Below, piece by piece: positions 49,952 to 60,873 of a stretch of 64,000 bases of DNA; the stretch's first letter is position 1; each line of letters starts with the position of its first letter. The stretch covers positions 1 to 64,000 of the forward strand of contig JAIKYE010000090.1 of the NCBI GenBank assembly GCA_024683455.1, read 5' to 3'. The notes under the pieces were generated by a model. It saw nothing but the letters and a program-made list of their open reading frames with translations. It searched no databases and was not told the origin of the DNA. This DNA comes from Bacteroidaceae bacterium. Lineage in GTDB: Bacteria > Bacteroidota > Bacteroidia > Bacteroidales > Bacteroidaceae. The translations under genes were made by a program, and so were the position numbers.

Positions 49952-51118
49952 ATGGTAAAGAAAATTCTTTTATTGGGTTCAGGCGAATTGGGTAAGGAAT
50001 TTGTGATTGCCTGTAAGCGTAAGGGACAGTATGTTGTAGCATGCGACAAGTATGATAATGCTCCAGCTATGCAGGTAGCAGATGAACGCAGAGTATTCAG
50101 TATGCTAGATGGTGATGCACTGCAAAAAGTAGTGGATGAAGTTAAGCCAGATATTATTGTTCCTGAAATAGAGGCCATACGTACAGAAAAACTTTATGAG
50201 TTCGAAAATGCAGGAATACATATCGTACCAAGTGCCAAAGCTGTTAATTTCACGATGAACCGTAAGGCAATTCGCGAGTTGGCTCATACGGAGCTTGGTC
50301 TTAAAACGGCCAATTATCTTTATGCCAGTACCTATGATGAATTAAAGGAGGCAGCCCAAAGGATAGGTTTCCCTTGCATCATTAAGCCATTGATGAGTAG
50401 TAGTGGTCATGGGCAGAGTAAAGTGGATAATGCGGGTGAATTGGAGAAAGCTTGGGAAAATGCCTGTGGTGGCAGTCGAGGTGATATTATGGAAGTGATT
50501 GTAGAGCAGTTTATTCCTTTTGACTACGAGATTACACTCTTGACCGTAACGCAAAAGAATGGACCAACGCTTTTCTGTGCTCCTATCGGTCATGTACAGA
50601 AAGGTGGCGACTATCGAGAAAGTTTCCAGCCTCGTGCCATGAAGCCAGAACATCTAAAAACTGCTCAGCAGATGGCTGATAAGGTGACAGCGGCTTTGAC
50701 GGGAGCTGGTATTTGGGGCGTAGAGTTCTTCGTAAGTGAGAAGGAAGGTGTCATCTTTAGTGAGTTGAGCCCTCGTCCACATGACACAGGAATGGTCACA
50801 TTAGCCGGTACTCAAAACTTGAGTGAGTTTGAGTTGCATTGTCGTGCAGTCTTGGGTTTGCCTATTCCTGAGATTACGCAGGAGCGTCAAGGCGCTTCGG
50901 CTGTTATTCTTTCACCAATGGAGACAACTGCTCCTCAGTATAATGGAATGGAAGATGTCTGTGCAGCAGAGCGTACTTATTTGCGTATTTTTGGAAAGCC
51001 AGAGGCACATGTTGGCCGTAGAATGGGTGTCGTAGTATGTTGGGACAATCTGTCTGCCTCACAAGACACCTTGCGTGATAAGTGCAAAGCGTTGGCTGCT
51101 AAGGTGACGATAAGCTAA
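49952..51118 (+). CDS. purT: formate-dependent phosphoribosylglycinamide formyltransferase 2
   Basis: [60 protein letters not shown]. Confidence 0.95.
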   Translation: MVKKILLLGSGELGKEFVIACKRKGQYVVACDKYDNAPAMQVADERRVFSMLDGDALQKVVDEVKPDIIVPEIEAIRTEKLYEFENAGIHIVPSAKAVNFTMNRKAIRELAHTELGLKTANYLYASTYDELKEAAQRIGFPCIIKPLMSSSGHGQSKVDNAGELEKAWENACGGSRGDIMEVIVEQFIPFDYEITLLTVTQKNGPTLFCAPIGHVQKGGDYRESFQPRAMKPEHLKTAQQMADKVTAALTGAGIWGVEFFVSEKEGVIFSELSPRPHDTGMVTLAGTQNLSEFELHCRAVLGLPIPEITQERQGASAVILSPMETTAPQYNGMEDVCAAERTYLRIFGKPEAHVGRRMGVVVCWDNLSASQDTLRDKCKALAAKVTIS

Positions 51119-51303
51119 AGTCTAGAACTAAAAGACTTGATAATATCTTGTAGTTCCTTATCCGTAAGGGTAGGGAACTTTTCTTTTATCAAATCTTTAA
51201 AGACAATGAGAGCCTTTGCCTTCATTTGCTGTCGCCCCATCTTTATGCCGCTGGCTATAGGTGTAGAGGGGAGAAGAGCCCTGTTGAAATTTCCGTCGCT
51301 CAT
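51115..51303 (-). CDS. small conserved-looking protein of unknown function (62 aa)
   Basis: Intact ORF just upstream-coupled with the LOG-family gene on the same strand; charged helical C-terminus. Confidence 0.5.
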   Translation of the reverse strand: MSDGNFNRALLPSTPIASGIKMGRQQMKAKALIVFKDLIKEKFPTLTDKELQDIIKSFSSRL

Positions 51304-51312
51304 AAATTAAAC

Positions 51313-52425
51313 TTATTTTTGTTGTTCCATAAGAACGCGTTCTACATCTTCTTCTTTATCAGACAGACATAGTATCAAATTTTTGTAGATACCTCTATCT
51401 GTGAGGTCCATTATTAACGGCCAGACAGGAACCTCTTTTGTCCAAAACTCTTTCCCTAAGAAAATCATCGGACTTGCGTATCCAAAAGTCAGGTAATGAT
51501 TCTGAACCGCTTCTTGGAAAATTTCCTGTAATGTTCCTGCACTGCCCGGTGTATATATTATGCCGCCTTTGGCTATAGAGAGGATTCCGTCTTCACGGAT
51601 GCTGTTATCAAAGTATTTTGCTATGTGTGTTGCCAAAGGCGTAGAAGGCTCGTGTCCATATAGCCATGTGGGAACGCCTAAACTCTGAAAATCTTTTTGT
51701 GGAAAACGGTCGTGTACTCTCCAGGCTGTTTCCAACCAACCTTCATCAGTATATTTGGGTGCTGTTGACAGAATGTGTAAGGCGTCCATCATTTCCAACT
51801 CATTACGTCCAGCCATCCAGGCTCCTAAGTGAGTTGCTTCCATAGCACCCGGTCCGCCGCCTGATATCATCAGGAACCCTTTTTCTGTAAGACGTTTGCA
51901 TAGGTGGACAATCTGTTTGTAAGCCACATCGGTGCGCGCTAAGCTATGTCCGCCCATAATGCCAACCAAACGATGTTCATTGTAATTGGATAGAAAATCA
52001 TGCAGACAGTCAGAGATGCTGTGATCGTGCAGCGAACGTGCCAATGTCTCCTTAATGTCCGAAGCCTGTTTTCCTTTTTTTAGAAAATGTTTATATACAC
52101 GTCCGTCAAAGCATGTTTCGTACGATTTCTTGTCCGTAGGCGTGTATCCTTCGTATAGCTCTTCTGGTGTATAAAGGTGGTTCTTGTAGTGAAAGGTTTC
52201 CCCCATATCGGGCAAGAAAAGGCAGTCTTTACATATCTTTTTTAATCCCATTGGTAATTGGCACCCTATAAAAAGGCAGTCCTTGTAAGTGTGGGCGAGG
52301 ACCAATTCTGTTTCTATTGTCAGGTTGATACTCTGAAAAGCATAGCGCCTAATCTCTTCGTTTTCTTGTCTGAGAATCTGGGGCAGTTGTCTGTCATCCT
52401 TTATTTGCCTGTATGATTCTTTCAT
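51313..52425 (-). CDS. LOG family (TIGR00730-like) Rossmann-fold nucleotide-binding protein with extended N-terminus
   Basis: VGIMGGHSLARTD, MISGGGPGAMEATHLGAWMAGR, GGIIYTPGSAGTLQEIFQEAVQNHY. Confidence 0.88.
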   Translation of the reverse strand: MKESYRQIKDDRQLPQILRQENEEIRRYAFQSINLTIETELVLAHTYKDCLFIGCQLPMGLKKICKDCLFLPDMGETFHYKNHLYTPEELYEGYTPTDKKSYETCFDGRVYKHFLKKGKQASDIKETLARSLHDHSISDCLHDFLSNYNEHRLVGIMGGHSLARTDVAYKQIVHLCKRLTEKGFLMISGGGPGAMEATHLGAWMAGRNELEMMDALHILSTAPKYTDEGWLETAWRVHDRFPQKDFQSLGVPTWLYGHEPSTPLATHIAKYFDNSIREDGILSIAKGGIIYTPGSAGTLQEIFQEAVQNHYLTFGYASPMIFLGKEFWTKEVPVWPLIMDLTDRGIYKNLILCLSDKEEDVERVLMEQQK

Positions 52426-52584
52426 GAGTCTTTGCTATTGTGGCTTTCCTTACCTTATTATTTTAAAAATCGTTACAAAAGTACAATTTTTGTTTTTTCT
52501 ACCTCAGCTTTTATTCGAAAAAATGTAATTTTGTGCAAAATTATAGACCATATAAGGAAAAAACAAATTAAACATTCAATATTC

Positions 52585-53448
52585 ATGAGGAATTATTTTT
52601 TATTGGTATTAGTTGCACTTACCCCCCTTTTCGTTATTGCAAAGTCATCTGCAGATGATACTGTAAAGATTAGATGGGGAACATTCAATATTCGTTATAT
52701 GAACGCAGATGATTACAAAATAGGCTGCGGCTGGGACCAGCGTAAAGAGCGCGTGGTGCAGTATGTTACAGACAATCAGATAGAAATCTGCGGCATGCAG
52801 GAGGTTACCAATGCCCAGTTGGAGTACCTGCGCAAGAGTTTGAAGGGCTACGGATATGTGGGTGTGGGCAGGACCGATGGCAAAAAGAAGGGTGAGGCTG
52901 CCCCTGTATTTTATAGAAAAGACAGATTTCGGGCTTTGGATAAAGGCAATTTCTGGCTTTCCGAGACACCAGATGTAGTAGGTTCTAAAGGGTGGGATGC
53001 TGCTATAGAGCGCGTGGCCAGTTGGGTTAAGCTGAAAGATAAAAAAACAGGATTGGTGTTTATGGCCGTGAACACGCACCTCGATCATGTGGGAAAAGTG
53101 GCTCGTCGTGAAAGTGCTAGGCTGATTATGAAGAAAATTGTGGAAATTGTGGGGAGTAAACCCGCTGTTGTTACTGGTGACTTTAATGTTACGGAGAACG
53201 ATGAGGCTTACAAGACAATGATTGGCAGTGACTTTAAGATGAATGATGCCTATCATATGACGAAAAATAGGACAGGTGCTACGGGTACATGGCAGTCTTT
53301 TTGCCAAATTCCTACTGAGAAAACTGAGAAAATAGACTTTATCTTTATTACGCCAAATATCAAGGTGACGCATACTCACATAGAGAAAGAGAATAAAGAA
53401 CGTCAGATTTCTGACCACAATCCTCATTACGCCGACCTTGAATTGTAA
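52585..53448 (+). CDS. exported endonuclease/exonuclease/phosphatase family protein
   Basis: Signal peptide MRNYFLLVLVALTPLFVIAKS; TFNIRY, GMQEVTNAQ, NTHLDHVGKVARRES, TGDFNVTEND, SDHNP. Confidence 0.9.
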   Translation: MRNYFLLVLVALTPLFVIAKSSADDTVKIRWGTFNIRYMNADDYKIGCGWDQRKERVVQYVTDNQIEICGMQEVTNAQLEYLRKSLKGYGYVGVGRTDGKKKGEAAPVFYRKDRFRALDKGNFWLSETPDVVGSKGWDAAIERVASWVKLKDKKTGLVFMAVNTHLDHVGKVARRESARLIMKKIVEIVGSKPAVVTGDFNVTENDEAYKTMIGSDFKMNDAYHMTKNRTGATGTWQSFCQIPTEKTEKIDFIFITPNIKVTHTHIEKENKERQISDHNPHYADLEL

Positions 53449-53532
53449 AATGCAGAATTATATTAAATTAACATTTGCGTTTTCATTATTTTCGTACCTT
53501 TGCCCCCGAAAACAAATAAAATTAATTTGAAT

Positions 53533-54321
53533 ATGAAAGAGGAAAAAAGGACTAATATCTCTATTGAGTCAGTTCAGGACTTGAATTCATCAAATATCTG
53601 GTCTATATCTGCTGAGCAGATTGGAAAGATGTGGGAAAAAGAGCGCGAGGAAGAAGATTTTTCAATTGTTGAAGAAAAATTGCTTAACACCATCCGCTTG
53701 GCCTTTGAGGTTGTTCATTTTAATGAGGATGATGAGCGTGAGGCTGGTAAATACAATAACATGAATTGGGTGCGGTTCCATCATTGCAAATCTGGGAAGG
53801 GCTGCGTAGCTATACGTCAAAAGACTATTACGCGTATTACTGACCTAAGCTATGAAAATGTAAAGCACATCTCAGCTCCCGTGTTGCTAGACTTGATAGA
53901 CAAGAACTTTGGTGGAGGATGGGATTCTATCTCTTTGGCACTGAAGGATATTATCGAAAGTGGTTTTGATATCAGCACCACTCAGTTGCCTGCCAGTCGT
54001 ATTCATGCACCAGGCGGAACTTTGGAAAAAAAAGTGGCTCAGGGCTATGATGTTCTAGAGATTGTAAAAGGTACTTGGATTGAGGCAATTTTTGCCAAGA
54101 AGAAGGATCCTGTGGAGAAACTTAAGTTAGAGCCAGTTCGCAAGGAATTTGATGAGGATGGTAATCCTATCTATGATGAGGAAGAGGATAATGAGGACAG
54201 CGAAGATGGTATGGACTCAGAGGAAGGTGAGGATTCTGACGACACTTTTTACAGCAGTTACTCTGAAGAGGCTGAGGTGAAGGAGGAAGATGAAGAGGGC
54301 TTCCCCTTGGAAGAAGAATAA
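53533..54321 (+). CDS. protein of unknown function with strongly acidic C-terminal tail
   Basis: Intact ORF downstream of a Bacteroidetes promoter-like motif; last ~55 residues mostly D/E (DEEEDNEDSEDGMDSEEGEDSDD...). Confidence 0.7.
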   Translation: MKEEKRTNISIESVQDLNSSNIWSISAEQIGKMWEKEREEEDFSIVEEKLLNTIRLAFEVVHFNEDDEREAGKYNNMNWVRFHHCKSGKGCVAIRQKTITRITDLSYENVKHISAPVLLDLIDKNFGGGWDSISLALKDIIESGFDISTTQLPASRIHAPGGTLEKKVAQGYDVLEIVKGTWIEAIFAKKKDPVEKLKLEPVRKEFDEDGNPIYDEEEDNEDSEDGMDSEEGEDSDDTFYSSYSEEAEVKEEDEEGFPLEEE

Positions 54322-54344
54322 ACTTAAGAGATGTTTTTTATAAT

Positions 54345-54368
54345 AAAGGGCAGATTTTTCTGCCCTTT
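54345..54368. terminator. bidirectional intrinsic terminator
   Basis: AAAGGGCAG-ATTTTT-CTGCCCTTT between convergent genes. Confidence 0.85.
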
Positions 54369-55123
54369 TATTGTTGTCGCCTCCGAAACTCAGAGCAGAC
54401 AATACTGGTGGCGATAGCAACGTTAAGACTTTCTGTAGTTTGGGTTCCTGTAGGATAGTTTGGGATTAGTAGTTTCTGTGTTACAAGATTCCTGATGGGC
54501 TGCGAAAGCCCCTTCCCTTCGTTGCCCATAACGATGAAGCCATACTGGCCAAGTTCTTGCTCGTAAATATTGTTGCCGTCTAAGAGTGTTCCGTAAATTG
54601 GAACCTTGCATTGGCTCAGCATCTCTGAAAGATTGGTATAATGAACCTTTACGCGTGCCAAAGCACCCATGGTGGCCTGAATGGCCTTTGGATTGTAAAC
54701 ATCAACGGTATCTTCAGAGCAGACAACATGATGGATACCAAACCAATCGGCAATCCTTAGGATTGTCCCCATGTTTCCTGGATCTTGAACGCCATCCAAG
54801 GCTAGACATAGTTCTTGTTGAACCATTTCTAGTTTGAAACTGTCTTGTGGGATGGGGAAGAGAGCTATTACCTGTTGTGGCGTTCGTAAAAGGCTGGCTC
54901 GCTGTAATTCCTCTGTTGTTATCGTATCAGTCTCACATGATGATTTTATAATATCCTTGTTCTCGTACCACCATTCGGACAAAGCCGCAACATAAGAAGG
55001 TTGCATTGTCGCCAATAATTCGCCCACTAATTTTGGACCTTCGGCAACAAATAGATGCTGAAGGTTTCTTTGTTTTCTTTGCTCTAACGACTTTATTAAT
55101 TTGATTCTTGCTTTGGTTATCAT
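54368..55123 (-). CDS. TrmH/SpoU family RNA methyltransferase
   Basis: FVAEGPKLVGELL, LALDGVQDPGNMGTILRIADWFG, FIVMGNEGKGLS, SLNVAIATSI. Confidence 0.92.
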   Translation of the reverse strand: MITKARIKLIKSLEQRKQRNLQHLFVAEGPKLVGELLATMQPSYVAALSEWWYENKDIIKSSCETDTITTEELQRASLLRTPQQVIALFPIPQDSFKLEMVQQELCLALDGVQDPGNMGTILRIADWFGIHHVVCSEDTVDVYNPKAIQATMGALARVKVHYTNLSEMLSQCKVPIYGTLLDGNNIYEQELGQYGFIVMGNEGKGLSQPIRNLVTQKLLIPNYPTGTQTTESLNVAIATSIVCSEFRRRQQ

Positions 55124-55187
55124 AAAAAACGAGCAATTTTCTGCACAAAGTTAATGAATTTTGGCAAAATATACCTACCTTTGTCAT

Positions 55188-57443
55188 ATGAATTGCTTTT
55201 GTCGGAAAATATTTGCATGCATAAGCCTACTTATATGTGTTTTTCTTACGGGATGTAGCGTTAATCGTTTTATTCCCGAGGATGAGTACATGCTTAATCA
55301 TGTATCTATTCGTTCTGACAAGAAAGAGTTTAAGACCGCCCCTCTAGTGGGGTACATCGGTCAGCACCCAAACAATAAATGGTTCTCGCTAGTTAAGGTT
55401 CCTCTTTATATTTATTCTCTTTCTGGCCAGGATAGTACCAAACGTTTTAATCGTTTTATACGTAGATTGGGCGAGCCTCCAGTTATTTATGATTCTGCAA
55501 TGTCGCAGAAAACTCGGCTGAATATCCAAAATGCAGTACGTAATATGGGTTATCTTAATGCTGAGGTGGATTTAGTTGAGGTGATGAAGGGAAATAGAAT
55601 CGGAGTTAGGTATTATGTGCAGCCATATCAGAGATATAAGGTAAATGAGATTCTACAGGATATTCAGGATACAGCCGTAGCGCAGCAATTAAAACAGGAT
55701 GGCTACGTCTCACTATTAGAGGACAATATGCCATTTGATCTTAATGTGTTGGAATCTGAAAGAAATCGTCTGAATGCACATTTACAGAACAGAGGGTATA
55801 ATAAATTCAACAAAGATTTTGTCCGTTTCGAGGCTGATACAACGACTGGGAATCATCTGGTTGATCTAAAGATGATTTTACAGGAATACTCAACGGGAAA
55901 AGCGGGAGATATAAAGCCACATCAACGATATACTATAGGTGATGTTACATACAATATACCGGTATCTCACCATAAACCTTTTGTTCGTCCCAAGGTTATA
56001 GCTTCTGCAAATGAATTGGTGGGGGGCAATCTTTATCGTGAGCAGGATTTACAAAGTTCATATTCCCGACTAAACAGGTTGGGAGCAGTACAAAGCAGTC
56101 GCGTCAGTCTTTCTGCGAATGCAGAAGACAGCACCAAGTTGGATGCATTGATTTCTGTAACGCCCAGTAAGAGAAACTCGTTTAATGTTGAATTAGAGGG
56201 TACAAATTCAGCTGGCGACTTGGGTGTTGCTGTTGCATTCTCTTATCAGAATAGAAACCTGTTCCGTGGGTCGGAGCTATTGAGTATTAAGGCGCGTGGT
56301 GCGTTTGAAGCAATAAAAGGTCTCCGTGGCTATTCCGATCAGAACTTTATTGAGTATAGTTTCGAATCTGGTATAACCTTTCCTGATTTTATCTGTCCCT
56401 TCCTTAGGCAGTCATTCCGTAAGCGTTCGCTCGCCACCAGTGAGTTGAGCTTTATGTTTGACTCGCAAGATCGACCAGAGTTTCATCGCCGAGTTCTTAC
56501 TACCTCCTGGCGTTATAAATGGACAAGAGCTGCTCGTAGGATGCAGCACAGAATAGATCTGTTGGACATAAACTATGTGTTTATGCCATGGATAAGTGAT
56601 ACCTTTAAAGAAATTTATTTGGATAATCCTGAGAGTAGAAATGCCATTCTTAGGTATAATTATGAGAACCTTTTCATCGTTAAGTGGGGGTATAGCTTTT
56701 TCTACAGCTCTCAGTCGTTGAATCCTAATTCCAAAAATTATGGTACCAACGCCTATATCATACGTGCTAGTGTTGAAACGGCGGGTAATCTCCTGTACGG
56801 GATTTCTAATATGAGCAAAGCTTCAAGAAATGAAGATGGGCAATATACATTATTTGATAATGCCTATGCTCAGTATGTGAAGGGTGATTTTGATTTCTCT
56901 AAGAGCTTTGTGATTAACAAAGCCAACTCGTTGGCTTTGCATTTTGGCCTGGGTATTGCCTATCCGTATGCGAATTCCACAATCTTGCCTTATGAGAAAC
57001 GTTATTTTAGTGGAGGTGCCAATAGTGTGAGAGGATGGAATGTGCGTGAGTTAGGACCTGGTTCTTTTTTGGGCAACGATGGAAAGATTGACTTTATTAA
57101 TCAGACTGGTGATTTAAAACTTGACATGAATATAGAATACCGAACCCATTTGTTCTGGAAGTTTGATGGTGCAGTATTCGTAGATGCTGGTAACATTTGG
57201 ACATTACGTGATTATCCAGATCAGCCGGGAGGGCAGTTCCGTTTTGACACTTTCTGGCGTCAGATTGCGGTTGCGTACGGCTTAGGTGTTCGCCTGAATT
57301 TCAACTATTTTATCTTGCGTTTAGATGGTGGTATGAAGGCTATTCATCCTGCTTATGAGGATAGCAGGCGTCATTATCCTATTATCCATCCCAATTTCAA
57401 AAGGGATTTTTCTTTCCACTTTGCTGTGGGACTACCATTCTAA
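55188..57443 (+). CDS. BamA/TamA-family outer membrane lipoprotein (TamL-like)
   Basis: Signal peptide with lipobox LTGCS; POTRA-like region; Omp85 C-terminal barrel with RYFSGGANSVRGWNVRELGPGS. Confidence 0.88.
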   Translation: MNCFCRKIFACISLLICVFLTGCSVNRFIPEDEYMLNHVSIRSDKKEFKTAPLVGYIGQHPNNKWFSLVKVPLYIYSLSGQDSTKRFNRFIRRLGEPPVIYDSAMSQKTRLNIQNAVRNMGYLNAEVDLVEVMKGNRIGVRYYVQPYQRYKVNEILQDIQDTAVAQQLKQDGYVSLLEDNMPFDLNVLESERNRLNAHLQNRGYNKFNKDFVRFEADTTTGNHLVDLKMILQEYSTGKAGDIKPHQRYTIGDVTYNIPVSHHKPFVRPKVIASANELVGGNLYREQDLQSSYSRLNRLGAVQSSRVSLSANAEDSTKLDALISVTPSKRNSFNVELEGTNSAGDLGVAVAFSYQNRNLFRGSELLSIKARGAFEAIKGLRGYSDQNFIEYSFESGITFPDFICPFLRQSFRKRSLATSELSFMFDSQDRPEFHRRVLTTSWRYKWTRAARRMQHRIDLLDINYVFMPWISDTFKEIYLDNPESRNAILRYNYENLFIVKWGYSFFYSSQSLNPNSKNYGTNAYIIRASVETAGNLLYGISNMSKASRNEDGQYTLFDNAYAQYVKGDFDFSKSFVINKANSLALHFGLGIAYPYANSTILPYEKRYFSGGANSVRGWNVRELGPGSFLGNDGKIDFINQTGDLKLDMNIEYRTHLFWKFDGAVFVDAGNIWTLRDYPDQPGGQFRFDTFWRQIAVAYGLGVRLNFNYFILRLDGGMKAIHPAYEDSRRHYPIIHPNFKRDFSFHFAVGLPF

Positions 57444-57845
57444 TTTGTCAACCTTCCAAGAGCCTTTTACGTTCTTAAGCTCAACTTTTAATGTTCGGTT
57501 GCCTATATGACCTTTTCTCTCCAGAGAATCACAAACAATTACATTCTTTGCGGTAAATGCGACATAGGCTGATGAATCTGTCACTTCGTATTCCTCAGTT
57601 TTAATCTCCACTTCGCAAGAGATAAGGGCAAGATCGTCTTCTGTCAGATTCGAGGCAAACCATCGAACGGCTTCTTTTCCGTTTTCTGTGCATAAAGCAT
57701 CGCAGGTTTTAAAGTCGCAAGTGTACAAACTTTTCAAAAAAACCTTACCTGTATCTGTGGCTTTTCTGCTGTTCTCGGAACAACTGCTCAATATAAATAG
57801 TATAATGGCACAGGTCGTAAGTGTGATTTGATGTAACATTCTCAT
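57432..57845 (-). CDS. small DUF4878-like lipoprotein
   Basis: Lipobox LSSCS; cystatin/NTF2-like length, GSWKVDKLEW C-terminus. Confidence 0.6.
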   Translation of the reverse strand: MRMLHQITLTTCAIILFILSSCSENSRKATDTGKVFLKSLYTCDFKTCDALCTENGKEAVRWFASNLTEDDLALISCEVEIKTEEYEVTDSSAYVAFTAKNVIVCDSLERKGHIGNRTLKVELKNVKGSWKVDKLEW

Positions 57846-57934
57846 TCTACAATCAATTTATTTGACACAAAACTATAGAAAAATTTGTAATTATTCTATA
57901 AATGGTGTAATTTTGCAAGTAAAATTAATAAATT

Positions 57935-58741
57935 ATGCTAAAATTTCTCTCTTTGGGGTCGGGTAGCAGCGGAAATTGCTACTATTTGGCTACAGGAAAT
58001 ACAAGCATTCTCATTGATGCTGGAATAGGTATCAGAGTTCTAAAAAGAACCCTAAAGACCTATGGTATAGATATTGATCAGATAGATGCTGTTTTTGTAA
58101 CACATGATCATGCTGACCATATAAAGGCGGTAGGAAATCTTGCAAATGAGTATGATAAACTGGTGTATTCAACAGAAAAGGTGCATGCTGGAATCAACTC
58201 TAATTACTGCATGACAAGCAAACTCACAGAGAAGCACATAAGGATTGTTCAGAAGGATGTTTCTTTACAATTGGGCGATTTGCTTATAACTCCCTTTGAT
58301 GTTCCTCATGACAGTAGTGATTGTGTGGGATATCGTGTTGAGGCCGATGGTGTTACCTTTTGTCTGATAACAGATGCCGGACATGTTACAAGTATTATGG
58401 AGGAGCAAGTTTCTAAGGCAAATTATCTCGTTCTTGAGGCTAATCATGATGAGGATATGCTTATGATGGGAACATATCCTGCATATTTGAAAGGTAGGAT
58501 CAGGGGAGATAAAGGCCATCTTTGTAATAAGGAATCGGCAAAACTGATAGCAGAACATGCTACACCTATATTAAAACATGTGTGGTTATGTCATCTTAGT
58601 GAAGAGAATAATCACCCCGAACTAGCACGTAAAACTGTAGAGGGTTTACTTAGGAGTTTTGGTATAATACCTGGTGTTGACTTTGAATTAGACATCCTAA
58701 AAAGGAAGTCTCCTTCGGATTTGTACGAGTTGAAGGCTTAA
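57935..58741 (+). CDS. MBL-fold metallohydrolase (YycJ/WalJ-like)
   Basis: SLGSGSSGNCYYL, ILIDAGIGIRVLKRTL, VTHDHADHIK. Confidence 0.92.
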   Translation: MLKFLSLGSGSSGNCYYLATGNTSILIDAGIGIRVLKRTLKTYGIDIDQIDAVFVTHDHADHIKAVGNLANEYDKLVYSTEKVHAGINSNYCMTSKLTEKHIRIVQKDVSLQLGDLLITPFDVPHDSSDCVGYRVEADGVTFCLITDAGHVTSIMEEQVSKANYLVLEANHDEDMLMMGTYPAYLKGRIRGDKGHLCNKESAKLIAEHATPILKHVWLCHLSEENNHPELARKTVEGLLRSFGIIPGVDFELDILKRKSPSDLYELKA

Positions 58742-58787
58742 AAGGAAAAAAAACAATAAAACATTTGCTCAATTCGGCAAAAGTCCG

Positions 58788-58795
58788 TACCTTTG
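58788..58795 (+). promoter_or_regulatory. -7 promoter box (TACCTTTG) for the tRNA-Lys pair
   Basis: gtccgTACCTTTGcac about 23 nt upstream of the first tRNA. Confidence 0.7.
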
Positions 58796-58817
58796 CACTC
58801 GCAAAAACGAAACATAC

Positions 58818-58890
58818 GCGTCCTTAGCTCAGTTGGTAGAGCAATTGACTCTTAATCAATGGGTCCAGGGTTCGAGCCCCTGAGGGCGTA
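58818..58890 (+). tRNA. tRNA-Lys(CTT), copy 1
   Basis: Complete cloverleaf: GCGTCCT acceptor, GCTC D-stem, ATTGA-CTCTTAA-TCAAT anticodon arm, CAGGG-TTCGAGC-CCCTG T-arm, AGGGCGT + A. Confidence 0.95.
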
Positions 58891-58920
58891 CAACGTAAAT
58901 AAGAATGTGACGTTTTTGAT

Positions 58921-58993
58921 GCGTCCTTAGCTCAGTTGGTAGAGCAATTGACTCTTAATCAATGGGTCCAGGGTTCGAGCCCCTGAGGGCGTA
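58921..58993 (+). tRNA. tRNA-Lys(CTT), copy 2 (identical to copy 1)
   Basis: Exact 73-nt duplicate of the first tRNA separated by 30 nt. Confidence 0.95.
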
Positions 58994-59063
58994 CAACAAA
59001 GAAGGATGGACTTTAGGGTTCATCCTTCTTTTGTTTTTAAAGGACAAAATAAATATATAAATA

Positions 59064-60854
59064 ATGTATAGGACAAGAACTTGTGGTGAGTTGCGTCTCA
59101 CCAATGTAGGCGAGAGGGTTACTTTGGCCGGATGGGTACAGAGTGTACACAATCTAGGTGCATTAACTTTCGTTGACCTGAGAGACCGTTACGGCATTAC
59201 GCAGTTGGCGTTTACTGAAGATGCATCTGAGGAGTTGCGCCAGAAAGCAGGAAAGTTGGGGCGTGAGTATGTCCTGCAGGCAACAGGTGTTGTGGCAGAG
59301 CGTTATTCTAAGAATAAGAATATTCCAACTGGTGAAATCGAAATTCTCGTGGAGGAATTGAATATTCTTAACGAGAGTGCTATACCTCCATTTACTATCG
59401 AGGAGAATTCTGATGGTGGTGATGACCTACGAATGAAGTATCGCTATCTTGATCTTCGTCGTCCTGTAGTACGTCAGAACTTGGAACTCCGCCATAAGTT
59501 TGCCTTCGAAGTTCGTCGTTATCTTGATGAGCAAGGTTTCTTGGAGATTGAGACCCCTGTTTTGGTTAATAGTACTCCTGAGGGTGCCCGTGACTTTGTT
59601 GTTCCTAGCCGTATGAATCCTGGTCAGTTCTATGCGCTTCCTCAGAGTCCTCAGACCTTGAAACAGCTTCTTATGGTTGCTGGTATGGATCGTTACTTCC
59701 AGATTGTAAAGTGTTTCCGTGATGAGGATCTTCGTGCAGACCGTCAACCAGAGTTTACTCAGATTGACTGCGAAATGTCTTTCGTTGAACAGGAGGATAT
59801 CTTGCAAATGTTCGAAGGCATGAGCCGTCATCTCTTTAAGGTTATTAAGGGAATAGATATCCCAGCCTTGCCACGTATGACGTGGGCAGACGCCATGAAG
59901 AATTATGGTAGTGATAAGCCCGATACACGTTTTGGCATGGAGTTCGTTGAGTTGAAGAACAATCAGCCAGATAATGCTTCGCGTGAGATTGTTGAAAGTA
60001 TTTTCCCCGATGGTTTTGGCGTATTTGATGGCGCTGTATATATAGGTGCTATTTGTGCTGAAGGTCAGGCAGTATATACTCGTAAGCAGATAGATCAGTT
60101 GACGGACTTTGTTAAGCGCCCTCAGATTGGTGCCAAGGGGCTTGTTTATGCCCGTGTTGAAGAGGATGGTAACGTGAAGAGCTCTGTAGATAAGTTTTAC
60201 ACTCAAGAAACCTTGCAGGTTCTTAAGCAGAAAATGAATGCTAAGCCTGGTGATTTGATACTTATTCTCAGTGGTGATGATGCTATGAAGGTTCGTAAGC
60301 AACTTTGCGAGCTTCGTCTGGAGATGGGGTCGCGTATGGGGTTGCGCGATAAAAACAAGTTCTCTTGCCTATGGGTTATTGATTTTCCCATGTATGAATG
60401 GAGTGATGAGGAGCAGCGTCTGATGGCTATGCATCATCCGTTTACCTCTCCTAAGCCCGAGGATATCCCTCTTCTAGATACCGATCCTGCCAGTGTACGC
60501 GCCAATGCATACGATATGGTAATCAACGGTGTGGAAGTTGGTGGCGGCAGCATCCGTATTCACGATGCCAAAACACAGCAGAAGATATTTGAAATTTTAG
60601 GCTTCACCCCAGAGCAGGCTCAGCAGAAGTTCGGCTTCCTAATGAATGCCTTTAAGTTTGGCGCACCACCACATGGAGGTCTTGCGTATGGTTTGGATCG
60701 TTTTGTAAGTCTGTTTGCTGGACTTGATAGTATCCGTGATTGCATTGCTTTCCCCAAGAACAATAGCGGTCGCGATGTTATGTTGGATGCTCCCGGTTTC
60801 TTGGAGCAGGCTCAGTTAGATGAACTTAACCTTCAGGTTGTTCCTCAGGAATAA
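59064..60854 (+). CDS. aspS: aspartyl-tRNA synthetase
   Basis: [74 protein letters not shown]. Confidence 0.96.
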   Translation: MYRTRTCGELRLTNVGERVTLAGWVQSVHNLGALTFVDLRDRYGITQLAFTEDASEELRQKAGKLGREYVLQATGVVAERYSKNKNIPTGEIEILVEELNILNESAIPPFTIEENSDGGDDLRMKYRYLDLRRPVVRQNLELRHKFAFEVRRYLDEQGFLEIETPVLVNSTPEGARDFVVPSRMNPGQFYALPQSPQTLKQLLMVAGMDRYFQIVKCFRDEDLRADRQPEFTQIDCEMSFVEQEDILQMFEGMSRHLFKVIKGIDIPALPRMTWADAMKNYGSDKPDTRFGMEFVELKNNQPDNASREIVESIFPDGFGVFDGAVYIGAICAEGQAVYTRKQIDQLTDFVKRPQIGAKGLVYARVEEDGNVKSSVDKFYTQETLQVLKQKMNAKPGDLILILSGDDAMKVRKQLCELRLEMGSRMGLRDKNKFSCLWVIDFPMYEWSDEEQRLMAMHHPFTSPKPEDIPLLDTDPASVRANAYDMVINGVEVGGGSIRIHDAKTQQKIFEILGFTPEQAQQKFGFLMNAFKFGAPPHGGLAYGLDRFVSLFAGLDSIRDCIAFPKNNSGRDVMLDAPGFLEQAQLDELNLQVVPQE

Positions 60855-60873
60855 AAAAAGAAAAAGATAATAT

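Noticed and set aside
52645-53427. 260-aa minus-strand ORF opposite the endonuclease/exonuclease/phosphatase gene
   Set aside because: Shadow ORF inside a well-supported CDS
59427-60302. 291-aa minus-strand ORF opposite aspS
   Set aside because: Shadow ORF inside the clearly conserved aspS
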